Source: Peribacillus simplex
GTDB lineage: Bacteria > Bacillota > Bacilli > Bacillales > DSM-1321
Assembly (NCBI RefSeq): GCF_900156045.1
Contig: NZ_FTMX01000008.1
Coordinates: 62,001-126,000 of the forward strand
Reading direction: 5' to 3'
Length of the DNA stretch: 64,000 nucleotides
The number at the start of each line of letters is the position of its first letter. Within the stretch, counting starts at the first letter, position 1. The notes beneath the pieces are model-generated. The model made no database searches. It saw only the letters and a list, made by a program, of their open reading frames with translations, and had not been told where the DNA came from. The translations under genes were made by a program, and so were the position numbers. This document shows positions 25,378-34,332 of the stretch, in pieces.

Positions 25378-26967
25378 TTAATTTACCTTTTTAGTTCCTT
25401 TCCAATGGATTTCCCTCAAACGGTATTTTTGTAGCTTACCTGTTGCCGTTTTCGGTAAAGACTCTACGAATTCAACTGTTGTGGGTGCTTTAAAGTGAGC
25501 CATTTTAGAGCGGCAAAAGGTTATGATCTCATTTTCCGTCACTTCCGCATTGGGGTGCAGCACAATGATTGCCTTGGGCGTTTCTCCCCACTTTTCGTCT
25601 GGGATGGCAATGACCGCCGCCTCCAAAACATCTGGATGTTTATACATTACCCCTTCCACCTCTGTTGAAGAAATATTTTCTCCCCCTGAAATGATTAAAT
25701 CCTTAGCCCTGTCCTGTATTTCAATATATCCATCAGGATAGGTCACTGCCAGATCTCCTGTATGAAACCAGCCATCCCTAATTGCTTCGGCCGTCTTTTC
25801 CGGATCCTTATAATATCCTTCCATTACAACATTGCCGCGAGTAATGATTTCCCCCAGTTCCTTTCCATCCCAAGCGACTTCTTTCCCATCTTGATTGACT
25901 ACCATCGTTTCCCCATTGAAAACCAATTCAATTCCTTGTCTTGCCTTTATTATTGCCTGTTCGTCCGCCGATTTAGCTTCAAACTCATTCTTCCACTCGT
26001 TATAAAGGATGAAAGGGGAAGTTTCTGTTAATCCATATACGTGAATCATATTCAAGCCAAGGATTTCTTGTGCCTTTTGTATAAGCGCTGCTGCTGGAGG
26101 TGCACCTGCTGTTGCCATCCTTGGGCGCACTTTGATATTTGTTTCTTTTGCTTTAGGATCATTCACTAGCATATTGACGACAGTAGGTGCCCCGCATAAT
26201 AATGTAATATTATGATGGGCGAATAATTGGAGGATAAGAGGGGGATCGACTTTCCTTAAACATACATGAGTCCCGCCAGTAGCCGTTACCGACCATACAC
26301 CTCCCCAGCCATTAGCGTGAAACATTGGCAGGGTATGTAAGTATACATCGTCATGATTCACTCCAAGGTGATAAATGAAATTAGCGGCGTTCATGTAATT
26401 CCCGCGATGGGTTAACATTACCCCTTTTGGTTTTGAAGTCGTTCCACTCGTATAATTTATAGTCAAAAGTTGATTTTCATCGATTGTAACCTCTGGCAGT
26501 GCTTCATCAATTGCATGCAAAATGAAATTTTCATAGTCTATTCCAGGTAAAGTGGTTTCATGTCCTTCAACATGGACGATAATGATTTTTTCCAAGGAAA
26601 GTCTAGTAAGGATCTTTTCGATTGGAGCGGTGAACTCTTCATCGACAATCAACATTTTTGAATCGCTATGCTTGATGATATATTCCAAATCCTCTGCAGC
26701 AAGTCTATAATTCAAAGGAACCATAACCGCTCCCATTTGACAAATGCCATAAAAACATTCCAACATATAATGCGTATTTGGCAACATTACTGCAATATGG
26801 TCGCCTTTTTCAATTCCCGAAGAATACAGTGCTTTGGAAAGTTGATCTGTCCGCTGCCCGAATTCCTTGTATGTAAACTCTTTCTCTTCATCGATGACTG
26901 CCACTTTATGAGGATAATATTTTACGGCCCTGCGCTTCCAATCCATTGGGGTTAATGGGGAAAACAT
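25378..26967 (-). CDS. AMP-dependent acyl-CoA synthetase (fatty-acid ligase type)
   Basis: A 529-residue member of the adenylate-forming ligase family. T-S-G-T-T-S-K-P-K-G (about residue 165) is the P-loop signature, Y-G-L-T-E-T-S the A5 motif, G-W-F-H-T-G-D the ATP-binding A7/A8 region, and P-K-T-A-T-G-K-L-Q-K-Y holds the catalytic lysine near the C-terminus. It activates a carboxylic acid to its CoA thioester through an acyl-AMP. Medium- or long-chain fatty acids are likely from overall similarity, but the substrate is not certain. ATG 26967 follows AAGGAGATG; 21 upstream codons lack family similarity. A MarR gene lies 306 bp upstream on the same strand. Confidence 0.88.
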   Translation of the reverse strand: MFSPLTPMDWKRRAVKYYPHKVAVIDEEKEFTYKEFGQRTDQLSKALYSSGIEKGDHIAVMLPNTHYMLECFYGICQMGAVMVPLNYRLAAEDLEYIIKHSDSKMLIVDEEFTAPIEKILTRLSLEKIIIVHVEGHETTLPGIDYENFILHAIDEALPEVTIDENQLLTINYTSGTTSKPKGVMLTHRGNYMNAANFIYHLGVNHDDVYLHTLPMFHANGWGGVWSVTATGGTHVCLRKVDPPLILQLFAHHNITLLCGAPTVVNMLVNDPKAKETNIKVRPRMATAGAPPAAALIQKAQEILGLNMIHVYGLTETSPFILYNEWKNEFEAKSADEQAIIKARQGIELVFNGETMVVNQDGKEVAWDGKELGEIITRGNVVMEGYYKDPEKTAEAIRDGWFHTGDLAVTYPDGYIEIQDRAKDLIISGGENISSTEVEGVMYKHPDVLEAAVIAIPDEKWGETPKAIIVLHPNAEVTENEIITFCRSKMAHFKAPTTVEFVESLPKTATGKLQKYRLREIHWKGTKKVN

Positions 26968-27273
26968 TTTACCATCTCCTTCTTTTGAGATTCTCTGCTT
27001 ACAGCACACTTCCTCTGCCTGGTTCGTCATGATGAGTCATTGAGAAAAAAATTTCTTAACCTTTTTGATACAGATTCATTTTCCAAAAGTCATATCTTCT
27101 TTAATGGATTTCTTAAGAATCATTGAATAACGTTATACCTAGGGACTGACTTGGATAAATATTTTTTAATTATTCTGATAATTAACCCCCTAAAAACAGT
27201 GGAATTCACTGCTTTAGAAAATATTATGTCCCTCTTCTTTCTATTATAATGGAAACTATACACGTCAGGAAGA

Positions 27274-27720
27274 CTATATTTTATTCTCTATGCAAGATGA
27301 TGCATGTTCGGTAAGTTTACCGACGATTTGTTTGAGCCGTTGCGTTTCCTCTTCATTTAGGACTCCGTAAAAGTCACGAAAGATTTGGGCAAAACACTTA
27401 TTTATGGAATGATAGGTTTTCCTTCCACTTTCGGTGGATTGGATAAAAACGAACCGCCGATCATCCTCACTGTGTACCCTCTCAATCAACTTCTTCCGTT
27501 CAAGCCGGTCAATTAGTGCAGTTCCTGCTGCAGGTTTGATTTTTAAATGATTCGAAACATCCTTAACTGCTATGGATTCAGTCAAGACAATTAATTGCAA
27601 TGCGCGGTACTGTACAGAAGTTAAATCATATTTAACCAATAACGGTTCCACCAATTCCTGTGAGAGGCTGCTTAATTCCTTGATTTCTAGATGTAAATTA
27701 TACAATTCACTTGAATGCAT
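27274..27720 (-). CDS. MarR-family regulator
   Basis: A 148-residue winged-helix regulator. A-V-K-D-V-S-N-H-L-K-I-K-P-A-A-G-T-A-L is the recognition helix region (residues 55-72), followed by D-R-L-E-R-K-K-L-I-E-R and the wing D-D-R-R-F-V-F. It is divergent from an MFS exporter gene, the usual arrangement when a MarR repressor controls a drug pump and itself. I use ATG 27720, 9 nt after AAAGGA; a TTG three codons upstream lies on the ribosome site. Confidence 0.9.
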   Translation of the reverse strand: MHSSELYNLHLEIKELSSLSQELVEPLLVKYDLTSVQYRALQLIVLTESIAVKDVSNHLKIKPAAGTALIDRLERKKLIERVHSEDDRRFVFIQSTESGRKTYHSINKCFAQIFRDFYGVLNEEETQRLKQIVGKLTEHASSCIENKI

Positions 27721-27787
27721 GTTTGACAATCCTTTCTTATTGACACTATCTATCTAAAACTATAACATAATTAACGTATCAAAAAAT

Positions 27788-27811
27788 TAACCATGCGAAT
27801 TAAATTGGTTA
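27788..27811. promoter_or_regulatory. Candidate MarR operator
   Basis: TAACCA and TGGTTA form a perfect 6-bp inverted repeat with a 12-bp AT-rich spacer in the divergent MarR/MFS intergenic region. It lies 30-50 bp before the MFS start, where binding could repress it. No direct match to a known MarR consensus was made. Confidence 0.4.
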
Positions 27812-27841
27812 TTGATTTTTAAAGAGAGAGAGAGGCTGTCC

Positions 27842-29029
27842 ATGTCAGCAGAACAACGCAAAAAGATCATTATCCTCATGATCAATATGTTTATAGCAAT
27901 AGGAAGTTTCGGTATCATCATTCCCATTTTACCAGCATACCTTGCCTCCATTAATCAAGGAGGAACCGCCGCTGGCCTAATGATTGCCATTTTCGCAGGT
28001 GCACAACTTATCTTTTCACCAATTGCCGGAAAATGGACTGACCAATTTGGGCGCAGAAAAATGATTATTTATGGATTGGTCGGTTTGACATTATCCATGT
28101 TTATTTTTTATGCAGTCAATTCCATTTGGTTATTATATGCTTCACGCATCATTGGCGGGATCGGGGCAGCTTTGCTTATACCCGCAATTTTTGCTTATGT
28201 AGCCGATATCACCACATTTGATCAACGCGCTAAAGGAAATAGTTTAGTATCTGCCGCCATGTCACTGGGAATTGTAGTCGGTCCAGGAATTGGAGGTTTT
28301 TTAGCTGACTTTGGCTTGAAGTTTCCCTTTTTGATTTCTGCGCTGGTATCCCTATCAGCTGTGGTATTTTCAATTTTTGTTTTAAAAGAAAGCGAAACGG
28401 CACAGGTTACTCAACCCATGGATGCAAAAACCGAAACGATGGTTCGGAAGATTGCCCTATCCGTGAAAATGCCCTATTTCATCCCACTCATCATTACTCT
28501 AGTAATGAGCTTTGGCTTAATGGCATATGAATCTGTCATTGGTCTTTATCTTGATAATCAATTCAATTCAAGCCCTAAGGACATCGCCGTCATGGTTACA
28601 GCCACCGGTATCGTCAGTGTAATTGTACAACTGTTTGTCGTCGACCGGATTGTACACCGTTTCGGGGAAGTGAATGTGCTGAATATCTTTATCAGTGTTG
28701 CAGCCATCGGTTTCCTCCTATCACTTTTTGCTTCAAGTTACCTGATTTTCTTTTTAATTTCACTGGTCATCTTCCTTTCCACCTCCATCTTACGTCCAGT
28801 TCTTAACACACTGATTTCCAAGATGGCAGGAAATGAGCAGGGCTTTGCAATGGGTATGAATAATGCATATATGAGCATCGGAAATGTGCTCGGACCTACT
28901 CTTGCCGGAATGATGTATGATGTCCACATTACCTATCCGTTCATGTTGGGCCTTATCCTCTTATTCATTACTTTGCTGATTACCATGGCTTGGCAAAAGC
29001 GATCTCTTCATGCAAAGGCATTATCCTAG
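27842..29029 (+). CDS. MFS multidrug efflux transporter (DHA1 type)
   Basis: A 395-residue, twelve-helix transporter. Motif A reads G-K-W-T-D-Q-F-G-R-R-K (between helices 2 and 3), and motif C is S-L-G-I-V-V-G-P-G-I-G-G-F in helix 5, the antiporter signature of drug exporters such as NorA, Blt and Bmr. The divergent MarR gene supports export of a toxic compound. ATG 27842 follows GAGAGG; ten upstream in-frame codons have no family similarity. Confidence 0.88.
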   Translation: MSAEQRKKIIILMINMFIAIGSFGIIIPILPAYLASINQGGTAAGLMIAIFAGAQLIFSPIAGKWTDQFGRRKMIIYGLVGLTLSMFIFYAVNSIWLLYASRIIGGIGAALLIPAIFAYVADITTFDQRAKGNSLVSAAMSLGIVVGPGIGGFLADFGLKFPFLISALVSLSAVVFSIFVLKESETAQVTQPMDAKTETMVRKIALSVKMPYFIPLIITLVMSFGLMAYESVIGLYLDNQFNSSPKDIAVMVTATGIVSVIVQLFVVDRIVHRFGEVNVLNIFISVAAIGFLLSLFASSYLIFFLISLVIFLSTSILRPVLNTLISKMAGNEQGFAMGMNNAYMSIGNVLGPTLAGMMYDVHITYPFMLGLILLFITLLITMAWQKRSLHAKALS

Positions 29030-29064
29030 AGCTTAAAAGACATTTCAAGTTTTATACCTTAACG

Positions 29065-29099
29065 AAACCCCCGAGTAGCAGCCGCCATTCGGGGGTTTT
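29065..29099 (+). terminator. Terminator of MFS exporter gene
   Basis: AAACCCCCGA and TCGGGGGTTTT form a strong stem around a 14-nt loop, with the T run forming part of its 3' arm, 36 bp after the MFS stop codon. Confidence 0.8.
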
Positions 29100-29161
29100 C
29101 ATTATGATTTTATCAATTTAAATCCTCCAAAACAGTATATCCACCAGTTCAAATACTTCAA

Positions 29162-29380
29162 TCTCTCAAGTATTCGCTCCTATTTCATGCGGAAACAGCT
29201 CTAAATCTTGTGTGAAATTTGAATTCACGAGTAAAAGGGGATAATTCACGAGTAAATGTATGAATTTCACGAGTATTTGCTCCAAATTCACGAGTAAATG
29301 GCACAAATTCACGAGTAAACACTCAACCTCTCATGTTTTTACTCCTATTTCATGCGGAAACAGCTCTAAACCTTGCGTAA
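29162..29380. repeat. Five 21-bp tandem repeats inside a duplicated ~50-bp module
   Basis: Five copies of a core AATTCACGAGTAAA (third copy slightly changed) recur at an exact 21-bp period between 29222 and 29319, with variable 7-bp spacers. On each side is a copy of another module containing CTCCTATTTCATGCGG and AACAGCTCTAAA; the two copies start 165 bp apart (29177 and 29342) and share about 29 identical bases. No gene is visible here, and the plus-strand open frame across the repeats reads as a meaningless seven-residue repeat. The period equals two helical turns. Function is unknown. Confidence 0.75.
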
Positions 29381-29444
29381 CAATCGAATTCAGGAGTTTT
29401 GATTTACAAAATAAACCGGGAAATCATGCATTGACCAAAATAAA

Positions 29445-29476
29445 AAGCGGCCTTATTTCTGAAAATAAGGCCGCTT
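29445..29476 (-). terminator. Terminator of Gfo/Idh gene
   Basis: A 14-bp perfect stem (AAGCGGCCTTATTT and complement) with a short loop, followed on the minus strand by TTTTATTTT, 48 bp past the oxidoreductase stop codon. Confidence 0.8.
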
Positions 29477-29523
29477 AACATTCAGTTTTCTCCATTCATA
29501 TTGTTATAAGGGGAAATTGAATT

Positions 29524-30567
29524 TCATTTAATATAAATGGCTTTCTTACCTTTACTGCTTTCAAAAGCCGCATCAATGATTTTAATGACCGATAACCCTT
29601 CTTGGGCAGTGACTGGAGCTTTTTTCCCGCTCAATATACTATCGGCAACTGCCTGATAATACGTTAAATAAGAACCATGCAGTGTTTCAATGGTTTCATG
29701 TATCTCATTTTCTCCTTCAACCGTAACCAGCTTACCATAGAATTCGGGATCATCTGCACCCCAAGAGTCATCCATCGGTTTTTTCCCTTCACTTAGGGCA
29801 GCCTCTTGGCAATCAAGACCGTACTTGATAAATGATCCTTTACTTCCATGCACCTGATACCGCGGTCCATTATTCGGAACGATGGAGCCTGAATGCAAGA
29901 TGACTCTCAGCTTTTCATATCCTAATATCACATGGAAATAATCATCCGTTTCTGCATTTTCTTTTTGGGAAAATACATCTGCCCAAACGAATTGCGGCAA
30001 TCCAAACAAATGCAGTGCTTGATCGATGAGATGTGATCCTAAATCATAAAGCATGCCTGATCCCGGGCCCGGTTTTTCCCTCCATCTATCCCTGACCACA
30101 GGCCTGTATCGATCATAATGGACTTGGTATGTATTGATTTCCCCAAGCACTCCATCATCCATAAGTTTTTTCACGGTCAAAAAGTCATTATCCCATCTCC
30201 GGTTATGATAGACACTTAATAGCAGATTCTTTTCCTCGGCAATCTTAATTAGCTCCTCTGCCTCCCATGCTTCCACTACCATCGGCTTTTCAAGGATGAC
30301 ATGCTTCCCGGCTAACAAGCATTGCTTGGCCATTTCATAATGCAAACCACTCGGTGTCGTAATAACAGCCAAATCAATGGACGCGTCTTCAAGAATTTCA
30401 TCTAAGCTGCTTACCACTTCCACATCTTTCAGATCTTTTTGGACTTTTTCCTTCTTGGAGCTGACAACTTTCGTTATTTGAAACTCCCCTAAAACACCTA
30501 GTAATGGAGCGTGAAATGTTGCTCCTGACAATCCGTACCCAACTATGCCCACTTTAATTTTTCTCAT
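29524..30567 (-). CDS. Gfo/Idh/MocA oxidoreductase (IolW-like)
   Basis: A 347-residue NAD(P)-dependent dehydrogenase. The Rossmann motif is V-G-I-V-G-Y-G-L-S-G, and L-E-K-P-M (about residue 95) is the conserved EKP motif. H-N-R-R-W-D-N-D-F and D-L-G-S-H-L-I-D-Q carry the catalytic Asp/His. Overall pattern resembles B. subtilis IolW/YvaA, an NADPH-dependent scyllo-inositol 2-dehydrogenase; no other inositol gene is nearby. ATG 30567 is chosen over GTG 30579 because family members begin K-I-K-V-G near it. It stands alone with its own terminator. Confidence 0.85.
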   Translation of the reverse strand: MRKIKVGIVGYGLSGATFHAPLLGVLGEFQITKVVSSKKEKVQKDLKDVEVVSSLDEILEDASIDLAVITTPSGLHYEMAKQCLLAGKHVILEKPMVVEAWEAEELIKIAEEKNLLLSVYHNRRWDNDFLTVKKLMDDGVLGEINTYQVHYDRYRPVVRDRWREKPGPGSGMLYDLGSHLIDQALHLFGLPQFVWADVFSQKENAETDDYFHVILGYEKLRVILHSGSIVPNNGPRYQVHGSKGSFIKYGLDCQEAALSEGKKPMDDSWGADDPEFYGKLVTVEGENEIHETIETLHGSYLTYYQAVADSILSGKKAPVTAQEGLSVIKIIDAAFESSKGKKAIYIK

Positions 30568-30627
30568 TTTCGTTCCCACTCGCTTTCTTGTTCCTCTTAA
30601 ACAATTATAAATTGATCATACATTCTA

Positions 30628-31056
30628 TTATATTTCATTGTCCGGGTACTTATCTCTCAAAAACTTGACAGACTGATTAATCAATTCTTTCAATACATTA
30701 ACATCGATATCTGCCACTTTATTGATGTACACACACCCTTTTCCGGAAGTGTGTTTTCCAAATGCCTGTAATAATTCTTCCCTTTTTTTATCCCCTGGAG
30801 AAAAATATAAACTGATTTTTGCTTTTCGAGGGGAAAAGCCTACCAGAGGGGCATCTCCTTCGTGACCTGATTCATATTTATAATGATAGATACCGAACCC
30901 AATGATGCTCGGTCCCCACATCTTTGCCTCATAACCTGTCGTTGTGGTGAAAACATCCAACAATTCATATGCATCTTCACGCTTTTTTGGATTATCGACG
31001 TTCTCAATGAACTCAATGACACTACTGTCAGTTTCTTTGGTTTTTTGTTTATACAA
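30628..31056 (-). CDS. DUF1801 domain protein
   Basis: A 142-residue cytosolic protein of the DUF1801 (YdhG-like) family: R-E-D-A-Y-E-L-L-D, M-W-G-P-S-I-I-G-F-G, Y-H-Y-K-Y-E-S-G-H, L-V-G-F-S-P-R-K and C-V-Y-I-N-K are the conserved blocks. Related proteins are linked to iron or frataxin-like folds, but no biochemical role is firm. The start is TTG, 8 nt after GGGGAGG. It lies 61 bp upstream of the IolW-like gene on the same strand and may be co-transcribed with it. Confidence 0.8.
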   Translation of the reverse strand: MYKQKTKETDSSVIEFIENVDNPKKREDAYELLDVFTTTTGYEAKMWGPSIIGFGIYHYKYESGHEGDAPLVGFSPRKAKISLYFSPGDKKREELLQAFGKHTSGKGCVYINKVADIDVNVLKELINQSVKFLRDKYPDNEI

Positions 31057-31366
31057 GACCGGAACCTCCCCATTCTAAACGTTTGAAAAATGCAAAAGAT
31101 ATCCCTTGCTCAAAACTTGGTACACTTTATGATCGTATTTTATAGATTGACGTGTATGTATACAGCCTTCATTACCGCTGATATCCTATTTATTCAAATG
31201 ATTGGCGGAAGAGCTTCATTAATAGTTCTCCAAGCTTCATGGCAAATCCTTCATTCAATACCCTTATATATTATAGAACATTGATTCGTTTTATTCTATT
31301 TTAAGAGCAGAGTTAATAAAGATATATCTTTTGCGCGTTTAAAACCAGTACTTTATCATAAAAATC
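31057..31366. other. Intergenic region without a recognised gene
   Basis: Between the DUF1801 gene and the PTS terminator. Only a hydrophobic, ribosome-site-less open frame is present on the plus strand; I see nothing functional apart from space for the DUF1801 promoter. Confidence 0.35.
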
Positions 31367-31399
31367 TCTACGATCAGAAAATATAATCCTGATCGTAGA
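31367..31399 (-). terminator. Terminator after the PTS gene
   Basis: TCTACGATCAG and its complement form an 11-bp stem with an 11-nt loop, followed on the minus strand by GATTTTTATG. It lies 16 bp past the PTS stop and would end the peptidoglycan-sugar operon. Confidence 0.75.
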
Positions 31400-31414
31400 C
31401 TTTTAGTGTATCAG

Positions 31415-32890
31415 CTATTGCCGCCGGATCTTTTCAATTTCATCAGCTATGAATTGTACTTGTGTCCCAACGATTACTTGAATACTTTGGGGACCCACGA
31501 TATTGATTCCAGCAACCCCTGTTGATTTGATTTTATTCTGATCGACAGCTCCCATGCTCTCCACCTCAACCCTTAATCGGGTAACGCAGTTATCTACAGA
31601 TATTACGTTAGCGTCTCCGCCTAAACCTTCATAAATAGCGGAAGCCATTCCAAAGAATTTACTCTCATCATTCCCGCCATGACTGCTGTCTGCTTCCGCA
31701 ATCACTCCTCCACCATCAAGCTCATCTTCTGTATCATCTTCTCTGCCTGGAGTCATTAAATTGAACCTTTTTATCAAGAATCGGAATAAGAAATAGTAAA
31801 TGACAGCAAAAGCCAGTCCTTGAAGAAGCAGCATATAAGGTTCATTTGCCAATGGCAATCTTGAACTTAAAACAAAGTCAATGAATCCAGCACTAAAACC
31901 GAACCCTGCTGTCCATTGGAAAGTCGCAGCAATAGCTAACGATATCCCTGTTAATAAGGCATGCACAACAAATAGGGCTGGTGCAACAAACATGAAAGCA
32001 AATTCCAACGGTTCAGTAACGCCTGTGAAAAATGAAGCGAAACCAGCTGCGAGCATTAATGAGGCCACTTGTTTTTTCTTCCGTGATTTTGCTGAATGGT
32101 ACATGGCAAGAGCAGCAGCCGGTAAACCGAACATCATGACGGGAAAGAATCCGGCTTGATACATGCCCGTGGTTCCTTTTATTCCTGTTCCAGCCCAGAA
32201 TTTACCGATATCGTTAAGTCCTATTACATCGAACCAGAATACGGAGTTTAACGCATGATGTAAACCTGTTGGTATCAAAAGCCGATTGAAAAATCCATAG
32301 AGTCCTGCTCCAGCTGCACCTAATTCACTTATTCCTTCCCCAAATATAACTAACCAGGAGTAGATGAGTGGCCATACGAAGAATAATATAAGAGAAACGA
32401 GTAACATGACAACCGCAGTAAGGATCGGGACAAGGCGTTTACCGCTAAAGAAAGCGAGTGCATCCGGCAGCTCGACCTTACTGAACCGATTATACATTGC
32501 TGCCGCTATAAGGCCCGAGAGGATTCCGACAAATGCATTTTCTATTTTCACAAATGCTGGATTTACATCTTTTGCATCAATTCCTTGCAGCATCGCTACC
32601 GAGTCCGTGGAAAGCAATGTCGTTACGACTAGATAGGCTACCAGACCGCTCAAAGCTGCGGCTCCATCTTTCCCTTTCGACATCCCCAACGCCACTCCAA
32701 CAGCAAACAAGATAGCCATATTATCAATGATCGAAGAACCCGCTTTAATTAAGAAAGCCGCTAATGGACTTCCCGCTCCCCATCCTGCTGGGTCTATCCA
32801 ATAACCGATCCCCATTAATATGGCGGCTGCCGGCAATACGGCTACTGGCAGCATCAAGGAACGCCCAATTTTTTGAAGATATTTTTTCAT
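31415..32890 (-). CDS. nagP: PTS EIICB permease, N-acetylglucosamine type
   Basis: A 491-residue phosphotransferase permease. The N-terminal EIIC domain (residues 1-370, about ten membrane segments) carries L-P-A-A-A-I-L-M-G-I-G, N-R-L-L-I-P-T-G-L-H-H and G-V-T-E-P-L-E-F. The C-terminal EIIB domain has the phosphorylated Cys in D-N-C-V-T-R-L-R. Sequence resembles NagP/NagE, which import GlcNAc as GlcNAc-6-P. No EIIA domain is present, so it must borrow EIIA from another PTS. Its place after namZ, 190 bp beyond a hairpin, suggests it takes up GlcNAc released by the secreted hydrolases NagZ and NamZ. Confidence 0.85.
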   Translation of the reverse strand: MKKYLQKIGRSLMLPVAVLPAAAILMGIGYWIDPAGWGAGSPLAAFLIKAGSSIIDNMAILFAVGVALGMSKGKDGAAALSGLVAYLVVTTLLSTDSVAMLQGIDAKDVNPAFVKIENAFVGILSGLIAAAMYNRFSKVELPDALAFFSGKRLVPILTAVVMLLVSLILFFVWPLIYSWLVIFGEGISELGAAGAGLYGFFNRLLIPTGLHHALNSVFWFDVIGLNDIGKFWAGTGIKGTTGMYQAGFFPVMMFGLPAAALAMYHSAKSRKKKQVASLMLAAGFASFFTGVTEPLEFAFMFVAPALFVVHALLTGISLAIAATFQWTAGFGFSAGFIDFVLSSRLPLANEPYMLLLQGLAFAVIYYFLFRFLIKRFNLMTPGREDDTEDELDGGGVIAEADSSHGGNDESKFFGMASAIYEGLGGDANVISVDNCVTRLRVEVESMGAVDQNKIKSTGVAGINIVGPQSIQVIVGTQVQFIADEIEKIRRQ

Positions 32891-33043
32891 CCCGCTTTCC
32901 TCCTGACGAGTACTGATTTAGGGCAAACCCCATATTCTATTAGACAACGGTTCCTTCCATTTTAGAACTGCATTTCAATTATAAATTTGGCTTTATTCAG
33001 GAATAAAGTCTTAGCGATTTTCTCTTCCTTCGAAAGTTCATCA

Positions 33044-33077
33044 AAAAAAGAAAAGTCCAACCGGACTTTTCTTTTTT
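33044..33077 (-). terminator. Terminator after namZ
   Basis: AAAAAAGAAAAGTCC and its complement form a 15-bp stem with a 4-nt loop, and the stem's own T-rich arm serves as the release tract. It lies 4 bp past the namZ stop codon, so the PTS gene downstream would need partial read-through or its own promoter. Confidence 0.7.
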
Positions 33078-33080
33078 CAC

Positions 33081-34319
33081 TTATTTATAGAGCAAGTAAT
33101 TTTTGCGAACCTTTTTAAAAGCATCCTGCTTTACTTGATATTCTTTCATGATTTCATTTACTGATGAACCTTCTTCAATTCTTGACATTACCCATCCATT
33201 GCCAATCAATAAATTGAAATTGTTGGCTGCAAGGAATTCGAAATCTCCAGGATATAGATCCTGAATGGTCTTGATTATGTGAAGTCCGGTAGGGACAGCT
33301 TTGAATTGCTCTCTATCCGTTATATAAATTTCCACTCCGTGGCTAAGTTTACCTGCATGTTTTGAAAATGTAGGTGTAAAGGAGGCTGCCCTGAATTTTA
33401 CGCCAGGTAACCTTAATGCATTTAATTTATCAGCAAGCTCTTCACCGTTTATATAAGGAGCACCAATCAACTCGAATGGTTTAGTCGTTCCTCTGCCTTC
33501 CGAGACATTCGTTCCCTCGATCAAGCCTGTAGCCGGATATACGAACGTAGTGGAAACTGTCGGCATATTCGGTGACGGCAAGACAAAAGGGAGACCAGTA
33601 TCGTCATAATCCATATCTCGCTTCCAGCCTTTCATCTTGATGACCTTTAGATCTGCACCAATTTTAAATTCCTTATTGAACAAAGTCGCGAGTTCCCCAA
33701 CAGTCATCCCATGCTTTAGAGGTATTGGGTACAAACCAACAAACGATGAGAATTCTGGTTCAAGTACAGGCCCTTCTACCGACTCCCCGCCTTGAGGGTT
33801 GGGCCGGTCCAGCACGATAAATGGGATATCATTTTCTTTTGCTGCTTCCATCGCATAAGCCATCGTGTAGATATAAGTGTAATAGCGTGTTCCGACATCC
33901 TGGATATCAAAAACAAGGACCTCAACATCCTTTAACATTTCAGGCGTCGGTTTTTTCGTTTTGCCATATAGGCTATAAACGGGCAACCCTGTTTTTTCAT
34001 CAATATAATATTCAACGCTTGCACCAGCTTGTGCATCTCCACGCACTCCATGTTCAGGACCAAACAACGCTGTCAAATTAATATCCGGATCATCATTAAG
34101 TAGATCGACGATGCTGGTTAATTTAGAATCGATCCCAGTTGGATTCGTAATCAATCCGACTTTCTTTCCGCTTAACACGTTCTTTTCTTCTTTTAAAAGA
34201 ACTTCAATACCGGGACTGACCTTTTGTTTTTTCTTCTCTTTAACAGCGGTTACACTTTTTGAAGAAACGATGCCGAAAGTCAACAGGCAAATGATAAATA
34301 GGGTTATCATTCTTTTCAA
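33081..34319 (-). CDS. namZ: Exo-beta-N-acetylmuramidase NamZ (YbbC, DUF1343)
   Basis: A 412-residue secreted protein with a signal peptide (basic M-K-R-M then a hydrophobic stretch to about residue 26). The DUF1343 body is recognisable by G-L-I-T-N-P-T-G, L-F-G-P-E-H-G-V-R-G, D-I-Q-D-V-G-T-R-Y-Y-T-Y and E-G-T-N-V-S-E-G-R-G-T. In B. subtilis NamZ releases MurNAc from the non-reducing end of peptidoglycan glycan fragments, working with NagZ. It follows nagZ by 13 bp. The probable start is TTG 34319, 7 nt after GGAGG; the next ATG is three codons in. Confidence 0.92.
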   Translation of the reverse strand: MKRMITLFIICLLTFGIVSSKSVTAVKEKKKQKVSPGIEVLLKEEKNVLSGKKVGLITNPTGIDSKLTSIVDLLNDDPDINLTALFGPEHGVRGDAQAGASVEYYIDEKTGLPVYSLYGKTKKPTPEMLKDVEVLVFDIQDVGTRYYTYIYTMAYAMEAAKENDIPFIVLDRPNPQGGESVEGPVLEPEFSSFVGLYPIPLKHGMTVGELATLFNKEFKIGADLKVIKMKGWKRDMDYDDTGLPFVLPSPNMPTVSTTFVYPATGLIEGTNVSEGRGTTKPFELIGAPYINGEELADKLNALRLPGVKFRAASFTPTFSKHAGKLSHGVEIYITDREQFKAVPTGLHIIKTIQDLYPGDFEFLAANNFNLLIGNGWVMSRIEEGSSVNEIMKEYQVKQDAFKKVRKNYLLYK

Positions 34320-34332
34320 ATTGCTTCCCTCC

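Noticed and set aside
29222-29319. CRISPR array
   Set aside because: Repeat units are 14 bp with 7-bp spacers, far shorter than CRISPR repeats and spacers, and no cas genes are present.
29260-29478. Plus-strand open frame over the tandem repeats
   Set aside because: It only translates the 21-bp repeat into a seven-residue pattern and then crosses a terminator; no ribosome site.
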